Assembly (NCBI RefSeq): GCF_029360725.1
Contig: NZ_JARKMY010000002.1
Span: forward strand, 744,001 to 808,000
Length of the DNA stretch: 64,000 nt
Direction of reading: 5' to 3'
From: Chryseolinea sp. H1M3-3
GTDB lineage: Bacteria; Bacteroidota; Bacteroidia; Cytophagales; Cyclobacteriaceae
The position numbers and the translations under genes are program-made. The notes below the pieces were generated by a model. The model did not search any database, was not told where the DNA came from, and saw only the letters and a list, made by a program, of their open reading frames with translations. This document shows positions 45,341-54,018 of this stretch, piece by piece. Every line of letters starts with the position of its first letter. Positions within the stretch are counted from its first letter, which is position 1.

Positions 45341-48300
45341 ATGAGAAAATTAGTTAAAAAAATTTCTTATCAGCTTTTTTTCTTATCAGCCATACTTTAC
45401 GGGTGCGGCGACAAAAAAGAAGTGGCTCCAATTGAAGATCAAACAGTTGTCAGTCAACCTGTTTTTAAAAGCGTTACCTCCAGCCATAGCGGCGTAACGT
45501 TTCGAAATATTGTGAATGAAAATGCTGATAACTTTTTTGACGTTTTTGCATATGTATACAACGGTGGGGGTGTTGGCATCGGGGATATTAATAATGACGG
45601 CCTCCCGGATATTTACTTCACGGGCAATGAAGTTTCCAATAAACTTTATTTGAATCAAGGTAACTTAAAGTTTAAAGACATCACCAGAGAAGCCGGTGTT
45701 GAAGGAAATGGAAAGTGGAACAACGGTGTCACTATGGTAGACATTAACAGTGATGGTTTGTTGGACATTTATGTGTGCAAAGGCGGTTGGCAAGATACCG
45801 AAGAACAACGCAGAAACCTTCTTTATGTGAACCAGGGTGACCTCACATTTAAGGAGGAAGGACGTAAATATGGACTGGACGAACCAGGTTATTCCATCCA
45901 TGCATCGTTCTTTGATATGGACAATGATAATGATCTTGATCTGTACGTCACTAATCGTCCCGATTCTTTTGATCTTCCCCTGACACAAATGGTAAGGCAA
46001 AAGAAACTTTCTCCAAGCCAAAGCCGTGATAAGTTGTACCTAAATGAAAAAGGCAGGTACACAGAAATTGGTTTAAAGGCTGGGATCACCAGCAACTTCG
46101 GATATGCGCTAAGCCTGGTTACTGCTGATCTTAACAATGATGGTTATACAGATATTTTCGTTGCCAACGATTTTGCGGAAGGTGATTACATGTATATCAA
46201 TCAGAAGAACGGAACTTTTAAAGAGCAGATAAAACAAGCTACAAATCACATCTCCATGTATTCTATGGGAACAGACGTTGCCGATATCAACAACGACGGT
46301 TGGGAAGATATTATGGTGAGTGAAATGCTGCCGGAAGATTATAGAAGATCAAAGGTTTCCATGCCCTCGATGGATGTGGAAGGATTTAATGCCATCGTAA
46401 AAAGCGGAATGCACAAACAGTATATGCACAATGCATTGCATCTGAATCAAGGTGGCCTTTTTTTTAGTGAGATATCACAAATGTCGGGCGTGGCTAAAAC
46501 GGAATGGAGCTGGTCCACTTTGATATCCGACTTTGACAATGATGGTAAGCGCGACATATTTGTTGCTAACGGTTACAAACGCGATGTTTTTGATGGAGAT
46601 GCCAAGGAAAAACTGACGCAATACATCAGAAGCAACATGCACAAGTACAAGTCACCGCAAGACATGCTGGAGAAAGGCTTTAAAGAATTTATTGAGGTAT
46701 ATAGTCCTATTAAGGTAAAGAATTATCTCTTTAAGAATAAAGGTGATTTGAAGTTTGAAAATGTAAGCGATTCATGGGGCTTCGATACCCCGAGTTTTTC
46801 AAACGGTGCGTCTGTGGGCGACTTGGATAATGATGGCGATTTAGATTTGGTTATCAACAATCTCGATGACGAAGCTTTTATTTATGAAAACACATCCGCG
46901 TCGCACAGCAATTATTTAAAAATAAAATTAAATGGTCCGAATGGAAATAGGGATGGAATCGGGACTAAAGTCACCTTGTATTCCAATGGTGAGATCCAAT
47001 ACTTCGAAAATAAAGTGGTCCGAGGATACCTGTCCTCTAATGAACCGATTGTTCATTTTGGTTTGAAAGACATTAAACAGATTGATAGTGTAAGGGTGCT
47101 TTGGAATGATGGAAAAGAAAATATAATAAAGGTTGTTCAAGCCAATCAAACAGTAGAAGTTAAATATGATGAAGCACAAAGTAAGGGAAGCGATATCACA
47201 CCTCCACCTACTTTATTTAATGATCAAACGAATCAATTGACTGTCATTCCTTTTGTCCATAAGGAAAATAACTTTAATGAATACAGAGAACAGATTCTGC
47301 TGCCGCACATGTTTTCGAAAAGCGGCCCGTTTATTTCTACTGGAGATGTTAACCATGATAACGCAGCTGATTTTTTTGTCGGAGGTGCCGCTGGCCAACC
47401 CGCTAAATTGTATGTGCAGAAGCATGGCAAATTTGAACTGAAGGCAAACACAGTTTTTGAAAGTGACAAAGCATTCGAAGATATGGGTTCGACTTTTTTT
47501 GACGCAGATGCTGATGGTGATCTTGATTTATACGTGGTCAGTGGAGGTAGTGAATTTTCTCAGGGATCGGATATGTACGCTGACAGATTATACATGAACG
47601 ATGGAAAAGGAAATTTTAAAAAGGAATCATTACCCAAGACTGCCAGCAGTGGGTCCTGCGTTGTTCCTTTGGATTTTGATGGCGATGGCGATCTCGACTT
47701 GTTCAGGGGCGGACAAGTAGTGGCGGGCACCTATCCGAAGCCTCCAAAAAGTTACTTGTTATTGAATGAAAAAGGAAAGTTTAAAGACGTAACCCAGGAA
47801 GTTTCCTCCGCATTGAGCGAAGTAGGCATGGTACATTCTGCTACAGCGGTAGACTTGAATGGCGATGGAAAAATGGAACTGGTAGTGGTAGGTGAATGGA
47901 TGCCCATAAAAGTTTTTCAATTTAACCAAGGTAAATTTGAAGACGTTTCAACTGAAATGGGATTAGAAAATACTGAAGGCTGGTGGAGTAAAGTAATCGC
48001 AGACGATCTGGATGATGATGGCGACCAGGATTTAATCCTTGGAAATATTGGGGAAAATTATAAGTTCCAGGCCAGTGTTGAAAAACCATTTCAGGTTTTC
48101 GCGAAAGACTTTGATGGGAACGGTACAAACGATATTTTCCTGGCGCGTTATTATAAGGATAATTCTTTAGTCCCTATCCGCGGTAAAGAATGCTCAACGC
48201 AGCAGATGCCCGTTATCTCTGAAAAATTTCCCACGTATCTTTCTTTCGCGCAATCCGATCTGCCGACGATTTTGGGAAAAGATATTGAAAATGCCATGCA

Positions 48301-48721
48301 TTATCAGGCACGCATTTTTTCCAGCATACTCCTCATCAACGAAAAGGGCAGGCTTGTAATAAAAAAACTTCCAACAGAGGCGCAACTCTCTGCGGTGAAC
48401 GGAATCATCGTTAGGGATTTTGATAAAGATGGCCGGAAAGATATCTTACTTGCAGGAAATAAATTTGATACAGAAGTAGAGACCACGCCAGCAGATGCTT
48501 CCCCAGGACTTTTTATGAAAGGAATGGGCGGATTGGAATTCAAATGCGTGAAGCATTACGAAAGTGGTTTTTCAGTGCCATACAACGTGAAGGATATACA
48601 ACCCATTAGCGTCAATAATGAGCTAAAAATTCTGGTCGGAATTAATGATGATAAAATGCGGATTTTTTCTTCGGGGATTAATCCATCACCTAAAAAGGAC
48701 TTGGCGCTGGCCCAGGAATAG
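45341..48721 (+). CDS. Giant FG-GAP/VCBS-repeat lipoprotein with ASPIC/UnbV domain
   Basis: About 1126 residues from the ATG giving MRKLVKKISYQLFFLSAILY; lipobox AILYGC. At least nine calcium-binding-type blades of the form D-[IL]-N-x-D-G-x-x-D are present (DINNDGLPDIY, DINSDGLLDIY, DLNNDGYTDIF, DINNDGWEDIM, DLDNDGDLDLV, DLDDDGDQDLI). They form one or two beta-propellers. An ASPIC/UnbV segment lies between them at about residues 530-610 (GIGTKVTLYSNGEIQYFEN, VRVLWNDGKENIIKV). CRTAC1-like proteins of this kind often follow susCD genes and are thought to bind glycans or proteins at the surface. It overlaps nothing but follows the haloperoxidase gene by 24 bases, so it is in the same operon. Confidence 0.88.
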   Translation: MRKLVKKISYQLFFLSAILYGCGDKKEVAPIEDQTVVSQPVFKSVTSSHSGVTFRNIVNENADNFFDVFAYVYNGGGVGIGDINNDGLPDIYFTGNEVSNKLYLNQGNLKFKDITREAGVEGNGKWNNGVTMVDINSDGLLDIYVCKGGWQDTEEQRRNLLYVNQGDLTFKEEGRKYGLDEPGYSIHASFFDMDNDNDLDLYVTNRPDSFDLPLTQMVRQKKLSPSQSRDKLYLNEKGRYTEIGLKAGITSNFGYALSLVTADLNNDGYTDIFVANDFAEGDYMYINQKNGTFKEQIKQATNHISMYSMGTDVADINNDGWEDIMVSEMLPEDYRRSKVSMPSMDVEGFNAIVKSGMHKQYMHNALHLNQGGLFFSEISQMSGVAKTEWSWSTLISDFDNDGKRDIFVANGYKRDVFDGDAKEKLTQYIRSNMHKYKSPQDMLEKGFKEFIEVYSPIKVKNYLFKNKGDLKFENVSDSWGFDTPSFSNGASVGDLDNDGDLDLVINNLDDEAFIYENTSASHSNYLKIKLNGPNGNRDGIGTKVTLYSNGEIQYFENKVVRGYLSSNEPIVHFGLKDIKQIDSVRVLWNDGKENIIKVVQANQTVEVKYDEAQSKGSDITPPPTLFNDQTNQLTVIPFVHKENNFNEYREQILLPHMFSKSGPFISTGDVNHDNAADFFVGGAAGQPAKLYVQKHGKFELKANTVFESDKAFEDMGSTFFDADADGDLDLYVVSGGSEFSQGSDMYADRLYMNDGKGNFKKESLPKTASSGSCVVPLDFDGDGDLDLFRGGQVVAGTYPKPPKSYLLLNEKGKFKDVTQEVSSALSEVGMVHSATAVDLNGDGKMELVVVGEWMPIKVFQFNQGKFEDVSTEMGLENTEGWWSKVIADDLDDDGDQDLILGNIGENYKFQASVEKPFQVFAKDFDGNGTNDIFLARYYKDNSLVPIRGKECSTQQMPVISEKFPTYLSFAQSDLPTILGKDIENAMHYQARIFSSILLINEKGRLVIKKLPTEAQLSAVNGIIVRDFDKDGRKDILLAGNKFDTEVETTPADASPGLFMKGMGGLEFKCVKHYESGFSVPYNVKDIQPISVNNELKILVGINDDKMRIFSSGINPSPKKDLALAQE

Positions 48722-48743
48722 GCAAATTTAGGAGAGAACATTA

Positions 48744-50858
48744 ATGAAGAAAAAAAGAAGATTATTGGTGCCCTTACTGTTAATGCTACTCCTGATCAAT
48801 TGTGATAAGCGAGTAAAGGAAAGTAACGGGAGCCTAAATCGTCTGGCCAACGCATCCAGTCCTTACCTTCAAGAACACGCTGATAACCCTGTTGATTGGT
48901 ATGAGTGGGGGAGTGAAGCATTGGAGAAAGCAAGAGCGGAAAACAAACCTTTGATTATTAGCATTGGGTATTCCTCATGCCACTGGTGCCATGTCATGGA
49001 GGAAGAATCTTTTATGGATACGGCCGTGGCGCGAATAATGAATCAGAATTTCGTCGCTATTAAAATTGACAGAGAAGAACGACCCGATATTGACCAGATA
49101 TATTTGGAAGCAGCCCAGCTTATTTCGGGTAATAGTGGCTGGCCGTTAAATGCATTCGCGTTGCCGGATGGCAAACCGTTCTATGCAGCTACATATTTTC
49201 CGAAACAACAATGGACTACTATACTTCAACAAGTCTCCGAAGCTTACAAAAAGCAGTACAATAGTGTAACAAAACAAGCCGCCGAACTAACCAGAACTTT
49301 ACAGGAGGATGTTGCGCGCAATTTCAAAGCCGCGGATGGAATATCAGATTCAGAATTGTATAGCAAGCTTTTTTCAAAATGGCAGTCCGACTTTGATTTT
49401 GACATGGGTGGGCTGAAAGGTTCTCAAAAGTTTCCACTTCCCGTTGTTTGGGAATTCTTACTACAATTTAATTTTTTGACCGGTAAAAAGGAAGCGCTTC
49501 AAATGGTCACCACGACGTTGACACAGATGGGCAAAGGAGGATTATACGACCATATTGGCGGCGGATTTTCACGCTATTGCACGGACTCCAACTGGAGGGT
49601 GCCTCATTTTGAAAAAATGCTTTATGATAATGCCCAACTGGTAAGCCTCTATTCCCATGCATACCAGGTAACTAAAAATCCTGAGTATGCGGAAATTGTA
49701 GATGAAACATTATTATTTATAAAAAACGAATTGACATCGGCGGAGGGTGGATTTTATGCCTCTATTAATGCTGACAGCGAAGGCGAGGAGGGTAAATTTT
49801 ATGTTTGGACTAAAAAAGAAATAACGCAGGCCCTGGATCAAAAGGCTACGGCGTTAGTGACGGATTTCTATCATGTAACGGATAGCGGAAACTGGGAGGG
49901 AGGTAAGAATATTCTATTTACGACGTTGACAAGGAATGAATTCGCAACAGCGAAAAGTCTAAGCAAGGAGGCCTTTGATAAGGCATTATCACAAACTAAA
50001 AATCAGCTTCGGGCTTTACGAAATAAACGTGTACGACCCTCCACAGACAAGAAAATTTTGCTTTCCTGGAATGCGATGATGCTGAAAGGATATCTCGATG
50101 CTTTTTTTGCTTTCGGAAACGATGGCTATTTGGAAATCGCCTTAAAAAATGCACGCTTTATCGAACAAAATATGATCCGTGCCAATGGACAGTTATGGCG
50201 AAGTTACAATGGGGGAAAGCCCGGTACCGAAGCCTTTCTGGATGATTATGCATTATTGGCTCGTGCATATATTAAACTCTATGAGGCTACCTTTGATATT
50301 CATTGGCTTGACCAAGCCCGGTCCATGGCGTCATATGCGGTTGATCACTTTCGAGACAAACAAAGTGGCCTGTTTTTTTACACCTCTGACTTGTCCGAAA
50401 ATCTTATCGCTAGAAAGATGGAACTAACCGATAATGTGATGCCATCGTCAAATTCAGTGATGGCCGAAGTTCTGTATTTGCTGGGCGAGTATTACCTGGA
50501 GTCAACTTACATCGACATGAGCCATGGCATGTTGAATAGTATAGCTAGCAACCTTGAAAGCAATGGCCCATTTTTCGCAAATTGGGCCACTATTTTGGGC
50601 ATGATAACATCTAAACCCTATGAAGTAGCGATTGTTGGTAAGGAGGCAAGTAGTAAAAGCAAACAAGTCCAGCGTCATTATCTGCCGACAGCAATTTTTC
50701 TTGGAGGCGATGATGAAAATCTCCCGTTGCTAAAAAATAAAAGGGTAAAGGGGCGTACAATCGTCTACGTTTGCCGAAACAAAATTTGTAAAGCGCCTCA
50801 AGAAGATGTTGAAAAAGCGTTAGAGGAGTTGTTAGCATCTAAAATAATTGCTCTTTAA
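48744..50858 (+). CDS. DUF255/YyaL-like protein as a lipoprotein
   Basis: A 704-residue member of the spermatogenesis-associated-protein-20/YyaL family. The N-terminus [20 protein letters not shown] and the thioredoxin-like active site [14 protein letters not shown] (Cys-x-x-Cys) are intact. The C-terminal part is an (alpha/alpha)6-barrel glycosidase-like domain (about 230-600, with [38 protein letters not shown]). Unlike most homologues, which are cytosolic, this one begins with a lipobox (LLLINC, Cys near residue 20), so it should sit in the envelope. It ends the operon of haloperoxidase, FG-GAP protein and itself. Function of the family is unsettled. Confidence 0.87.
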   Translation: MKKKRRLLVPLLLMLLLINCDKRVKESNGSLNRLANASSPYLQEHADNPVDWYEWGSEALEKARAENKPLIISIGYSSCHWCHVMEEESFMDTAVARIMNQNFVAIKIDREERPDIDQIYLEAAQLISGNSGWPLNAFALPDGKPFYAATYFPKQQWTTILQQVSEAYKKQYNSVTKQAAELTRTLQEDVARNFKAADGISDSELYSKLFSKWQSDFDFDMGGLKGSQKFPLPVVWEFLLQFNFLTGKKEALQMVTTTLTQMGKGGLYDHIGGGFSRYCTDSNWRVPHFEKMLYDNAQLVSLYSHAYQVTKNPEYAEIVDETLLFIKNELTSAEGGFYASINADSEGEEGKFYVWTKKEITQALDQKATALVTDFYHVTDSGNWEGGKNILFTTLTRNEFATAKSLSKEAFDKALSQTKNQLRALRNKRVRPSTDKKILLSWNAMMLKGYLDAFFAFGNDGYLEIALKNARFIEQNMIRANGQLWRSYNGGKPGTEAFLDDYALLARAYIKLYEATFDIHWLDQARSMASYAVDHFRDKQSGLFFYTSDLSENLIARKMELTDNVMPSSNSVMAEVLYLLGEYYLESTYIDMSHGMLNSIASNLESNGPFFANWATILGMITSKPYEVAIVGKEASSKSKQVQRHYLPTAIFLGGDDENLPLLKNKRVKGRTIVYVCRNKICKAPQEDVEKALEELLASKIIAL

Positions 50859-50910
50859 AAAACCTAAAAAACTGATCATTTTATGATTAGTGTAGTTAGG
50901 GTAAGTGCAG

Positions 50911-50941
50911 AGGTTGTCCAAGGGCAACCTTCATTTTTTTT
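50911..50941 (+). terminator. Probable rho-independent terminator ending the susCD operon
   Basis: AGGTTGTCC and GGGCAACCT pair over nine bases with one mismatch around a 2-base loop, followed by TCA and eight T. It sits 53 bases past the DUF255 stop. Confidence 0.75.
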
Positions 50942-50970
50942 GTTGACATTATCGTAGAATCGGACTGAGC

Positions 50971-51339
50971 TTACTTCCCATTTGCCGAAAAAACCTCCTC
51001 CACCACTCGCAACAAATCACTGCTATGAAAAGGCTTCCCTAAAAATAAAGTTGCCCCTGCTTCGGTGGCTTTATTTTTTAACTGTTGATTTGCTGAAATA
51101 ATAATGACTGGAACAGCCTTAGTTCTCTCTTGTAACTTTAAATATTTACACAATGCAACGCCATGGATAGTCGGCATGAAATTGTCAAGTATAAACATGT
51201 CCGGTATGGTGGTATCCTTTTCTACAAGCGAAGTGCCTTCGTTCAAAGAGTTAACGGTGTATCCCGCATTAGAAAGCATTTTTGTTAGCATCGTCGCCGC
51301 ATCTTTATCGTCCTCAACTAACGTTATTTTTTTCGACAT
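50971..51339 (-). CDS. Single-domain response regulator
   Basis: About 122 residues from the ATG giving MSKKITLVEDDKDAATMLTK; the frame opens seven codons earlier. The CheY-like receiver has the acidic pocket EDD near residue 10, the phosphorylation site in DMFILDNFMPTI (Asp near residue 55) and the conserved Lys in FLGKPF. It lacks an output domain, so it works by protein contact or as a phosphate relay. No partner kinase is adjacent; the PAS kinase at 54 kb and the CHASE3 kinase at 63 kb are candidates. It converges on the susCD operon terminator. Confidence 0.85.
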   Translation of the reverse strand: MSKKITLVEDDKDAATMLTKMLSNAGYTVNSLNEGTSLVEKDTTIPDMFILDNFMPTIHGVALCKYLKLQERTKAVPVIIISANQQLKNKATEAGATLFLGKPFHSSDLLRVVEEVFSANGK

Positions 51340-51730
51340 CGTTTCTAAATAAAAATCCAAAAAGTACTGTGACTTTAAAAAAATTGATTGTTTGAAAGTG
51401 CAATTGCAAAAAGCGTGACAAGTTTTAATTCATAAAATGCTCGCAAAGAAAAGCATGATTATCCCTCAGTCTAAAATTAAAGCTTGTATTTGGAGAAGAT
51501 TTTGATGGAATTAAGAGAATGGAAGCAACCATGCACTAACGTTTCGTATATGTGCCTGATTTAAACTTGTAGAATCAAATCAATACATCACCACCGTAAT
51601 AGGTAAAAATATTCACAATACTATTACCAACGCTAGCGCTATTTAACGCTCTAATAATTCCATACACCATTGGTGTTGGTTACGAGCTATACTTAAAGTT
51701 TATGTTTCCCGTCGGGCTGTACAGCGCCGG
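51340..51730. other. Intergenic region between the receiver and a small basic protein
   Basis: About 390 A/T-rich bases with no convincing gene. ACACCATTGGTGT (51664-51676) is a short perfect palindrome with a 1-base centre. Nothing else stands out. Confidence 0.5.
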
Positions 51731-51765
51731 AAAAAAGAGAAACCCGATGGTGTGCATCGGGTTTC
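51731..51765 (-). terminator. Terminator for the small basic protein gene
   Basis: GAAACCCGATG (51739-51749) pairs perfectly with CATCGGGTTTC (51755-51765) around a 5-base loop. On the minus strand the stem is followed within two bases by six T (plus A run 51731-51736). It lies 22 bases past the stop of the small gene, which supports that gene being real. Confidence 0.85.
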
Positions 51766-51786
51766 TTATCGGAGAGATTAAAGCCA

Positions 51787-51915
51787 TTAATTTTTGTCTC
51801 CGAATTTTTTTGCAGGCGTCTTACGCTTAGGTTCGTATTTTACCTCATGCTTTTCTGATTTATTCACATAGTCCCGATCTTTTGGACCACGTTTTTTTTC
51901 TTCCTTGTTTTCCAT
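51787..51915 (-). CDS. Small lysine-rich protein (42 residues)
   Basis: From the ATG at 51915 the product starts MENKEEKKRGPKDRDYVNKS and ends PAKKFGDKN: 42 residues, about a third Lys or Arg, no hydrophobic core, so probably disordered. The frame is open farther upstream but that part has no coding character. A strong terminator follows. It may bind nucleic acid or another acidic partner, which is inference from charge. No family recognised. Confidence 0.55.
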   Translation of the reverse strand: MENKEEKKRGPKDRDYVNKSEKHEVKYEPKRKTPAKKFGDKN

Positions 51916-52179
51916 GGTGCAATGGTTTGTTTGTCTTACCATGCCAAATTTTGTACCAACACCGAAATGAGATAATTCTCCTTTGACATAATTTATAATT
52001 ACCTTCATCATATCTAAAACGTAGAAAATTGTGCACGTCAAAGTGAAATTTGTGACTTATTTGCTACTGTTCATCAAACGTAATTACTTAGCAATGGCGT
52101 CGCGCCCTGTTCATAATTTATCTTCGAACTATTTATATTTGTTGTTCTGGAGATACCATTAACGTAGACCAAAAGGCGA

Positions 52180-53454
52180 ATGTCTAAAACAATAGATGTA
52201 GAAAGTGAGAAAAGATTTTCCATTCATGAGGATTGGGCGGTAGTGGTGCTGGGTTTTTTAATCATCTTGATTTCTCTCGCCGGCATATTGGTTCCTGTGC
52301 CTTCCTTTTCTTGGAACACCCCCGATGAATTATTCCAAAAGGTTTTGTCATCTGGAAATTTAGGTAAGGCATTTATACAGTTCTTGTTCCTTTATGCGAT
52401 GGTTTTGGCTGCCGCTTATTTGATCAATAAATCGGTTAAGAGTGCCATTGCCACATTTCCTCTCATCTTTATACTAACATTCATCGCGCTGGTGATATCT
52501 GGCAATAGTGAAATTAAGGCATTAAATCTCGAGTCCGTTATATTCAGCTTGTCCATTGGGTTGCTCGTGAGCAATGTATTTAATTTACCGACACGGCTAC
52601 GCGAGTCTTTATCTGCCGAATTATTTGTGAAAATAGGATTGGTGTTGCTGGGAACGGGCGTGATATTTTCCGACATTCTAAAGGCGGGTGGTTTAGGATT
52701 GATTCAAGCGTTAGTGGTGGTAATAAGTGTATGGTACTTTGCGTTTTGGGTTTGTAAAAAGCTAAAAATAGACGAAGAATTATCAATGATGATTTCCAGT
52801 GCGGTGTCCATCTGTGGTGTGTCGGCGGCCATTGCAACAGCAGGCGCAATTAAGGGAGACACTAAAAAGTTATCTTATGTGATCTCTCTTGTATTAATTA
52901 CAGCAATCCCGATGATGATTGTGATGCCGTACATCGCTAAGCAATTTAATTTTCCGGAGGCAGTAACAGGTGCCTGGCTTGGTGGTAGTATTGATACAAC
53001 GGGTGCGGTGGTCGCGTCTGGTTCGTTGGTGGGCGACACTGCCCTGAAGATAAGTACAATCGTAAAATTTTCGCAGAATGTATTGTTGGGATTAGCTGCC
53101 TTTGCAATTAGCATCTACTGGACGTACAGTCACGATGGAAAAAACAATCAACGCGCTGAAAGACCAACGCTCGGCTTAATATGGGAACGATTCCCCAAAT
53201 TCGTGCTTGGATTCATATTGGCCTCAATGCTTTTTTCTTTCGTCTTAAATGAGGAAACTGTCAGTACAGTGAAAGAAAGTTTAAAAAGCATTCAGACACT
53301 ATGGTTTGTACTTGCTTTTACAAGCATTGGTTTGGAAACGAAATTCTCCGACATCTTTAATGAAAACAGCAAGAGACCTTTGTATGGTTTTCTTATTGCC
53401 CAGACATTTAACATTTTAATAACACTCGTAGTAGCTTATATCTTATTCAGCTAG
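52180..53454 (+). CDS. YeiH-family putative sulfate exporter
   Basis: A 424-residue membrane protein of the Cons_hypoth698/YeiH family with about ten to eleven helices. The first conserved block is LNLESVIFSLSIGLLVSNVF, then FVKIGLVLLGTGVIFSDIL, the glycine-rich SSAVSICGVSAAIATAGAIK, and GAWLGGSIDTTGAVVASGSL, all typical. Members are predicted inner-membrane exporters, in some cases of sulfate or sulfite; direct evidence for transport is thin. It is isolated on both sides with no operon partner. Confidence 0.82.
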   Translation: MSKTIDVESEKRFSIHEDWAVVVLGFLIILISLAGILVPVPSFSWNTPDELFQKVLSSGNLGKAFIQFLFLYAMVLAAAYLINKSVKSAIATFPLIFILTFIALVISGNSEIKALNLESVIFSLSIGLLVSNVFNLPTRLRESLSAELFVKIGLVLLGTGVIFSDILKAGGLGLIQALVVVISVWYFAFWVCKKLKIDEELSMMISSAVSICGVSAAIATAGAIKGDTKKLSYVISLVLITAIPMMIVMPYIAKQFNFPEAVTGAWLGGSIDTTGAVVASGSLVGDTALKISTIVKFSQNVLLGLAAFAISIYWTYSHDGKNNQRAERPTLGLIWERFPKFVLGFILASMLFSFVLNEETVSTVKESLKSIQTLWFVLAFTSIGLETKFSDIFNENSKRPLYGFLIAQTFNILITLVVAYILFS

Positions 53455-53502
53455 AATTATTTCGAAATATTGTAATAGGAACCTGAACAACAAGTTTCTT
53501 GA

Positions 53503-53814
53503 TTAACCTCTATTAGCAGACAACCAGTTGTAGAAATGTAAGGTGCCACTTTCACTTTGTGGTGGCTTGGGTACTTCTGGCGGAGCCGTTGGAGGAATCG
53601 TTAATGGTTCTCTTTCGGGTTGGATCTCCGGTTCTTTTTTTGGCCACGTTATGGGCGGAGGCCCCGGAGGGATAATTTCAGGATTTTTATCAGGGAAAGG
53701 TACCTCCCCTGGTTTGCCCAGTTTGGCGTTTGAAATCTCAACATTGAGCGGATGGATGGAACCCAAAAACGATCCAAGGTTGTTCATGCTTATTTCTGGT
53801 AGTTTCATAAACAT
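53503..53814 (-). CDS. Proline-rich small protein
   Basis: About 103 residues from the ATG giving MFMKLPEISMNNLGSFLGSI; an ATG two codons later is possible and the frame opens 12 codons earlier. The middle is a Pro/Glu/Lys-rich repeat (PEIIPPGPPPITWPKKEPEI, then PEREPLTIPPTAPPEVPKPP) ending SANRG. It is likely extended and disordered. Proline-rich short proteins of this look appear near stress genes in Bacteroidota. A glycine-rich frame on the opposite strand is its mirror image, not a gene. An inverted repeat lies 24 bases upstream of the start. Confidence 0.6.
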   Translation of the reverse strand: MFMKLPEISMNNLGSFLGSIHPLNVEISNAKLGKPGEVPFPDKNPEIIPPGPPPITWPKKEPEIQPEREPLTIPPTAPPEVPKPPQSESGTLHFYNWLSANRG

Positions 53815-53837
53815 TTTTGTTATTAATGGATGACATA

Positions 53838-53857
53838 TTGTAGTTCGCAAACTACAA
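53838..53857. repeat. Inverted repeat TTGTAGT-N6-ACTACAA, copy 2
   Basis: TTGTAGTTCGCAAACTACAA has the same 7-base arms and 6-base centre as the copy at 17560-17579, and here the arms extend to eight bases. It lies between the proline-rich gene and the PAS kinase gene and could serve either. Confidence 0.6.
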
Positions 53858-54018
53858 AAGAGAACAACCGAAGTAAGAATTTTGATTGTTTAACCTCAAT
53901 GACGTTTGATTCAATAAATAGTGATTGTTGTTATTATACCATAATTTTTTCCGTGTAGTCGACAATGAAGTTCCAACACCTCAGATTTTTCATTAAATTC
54001 AAATAAGATTCCGTTGAT

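Noticed and set aside
53543-53833. Glycine-rich plus-strand frame opposite the proline-rich gene
   Set aside because: Gly codons mirror Pro codons on the other strand; the leader and shared inverted repeat favour the proline-rich protein.
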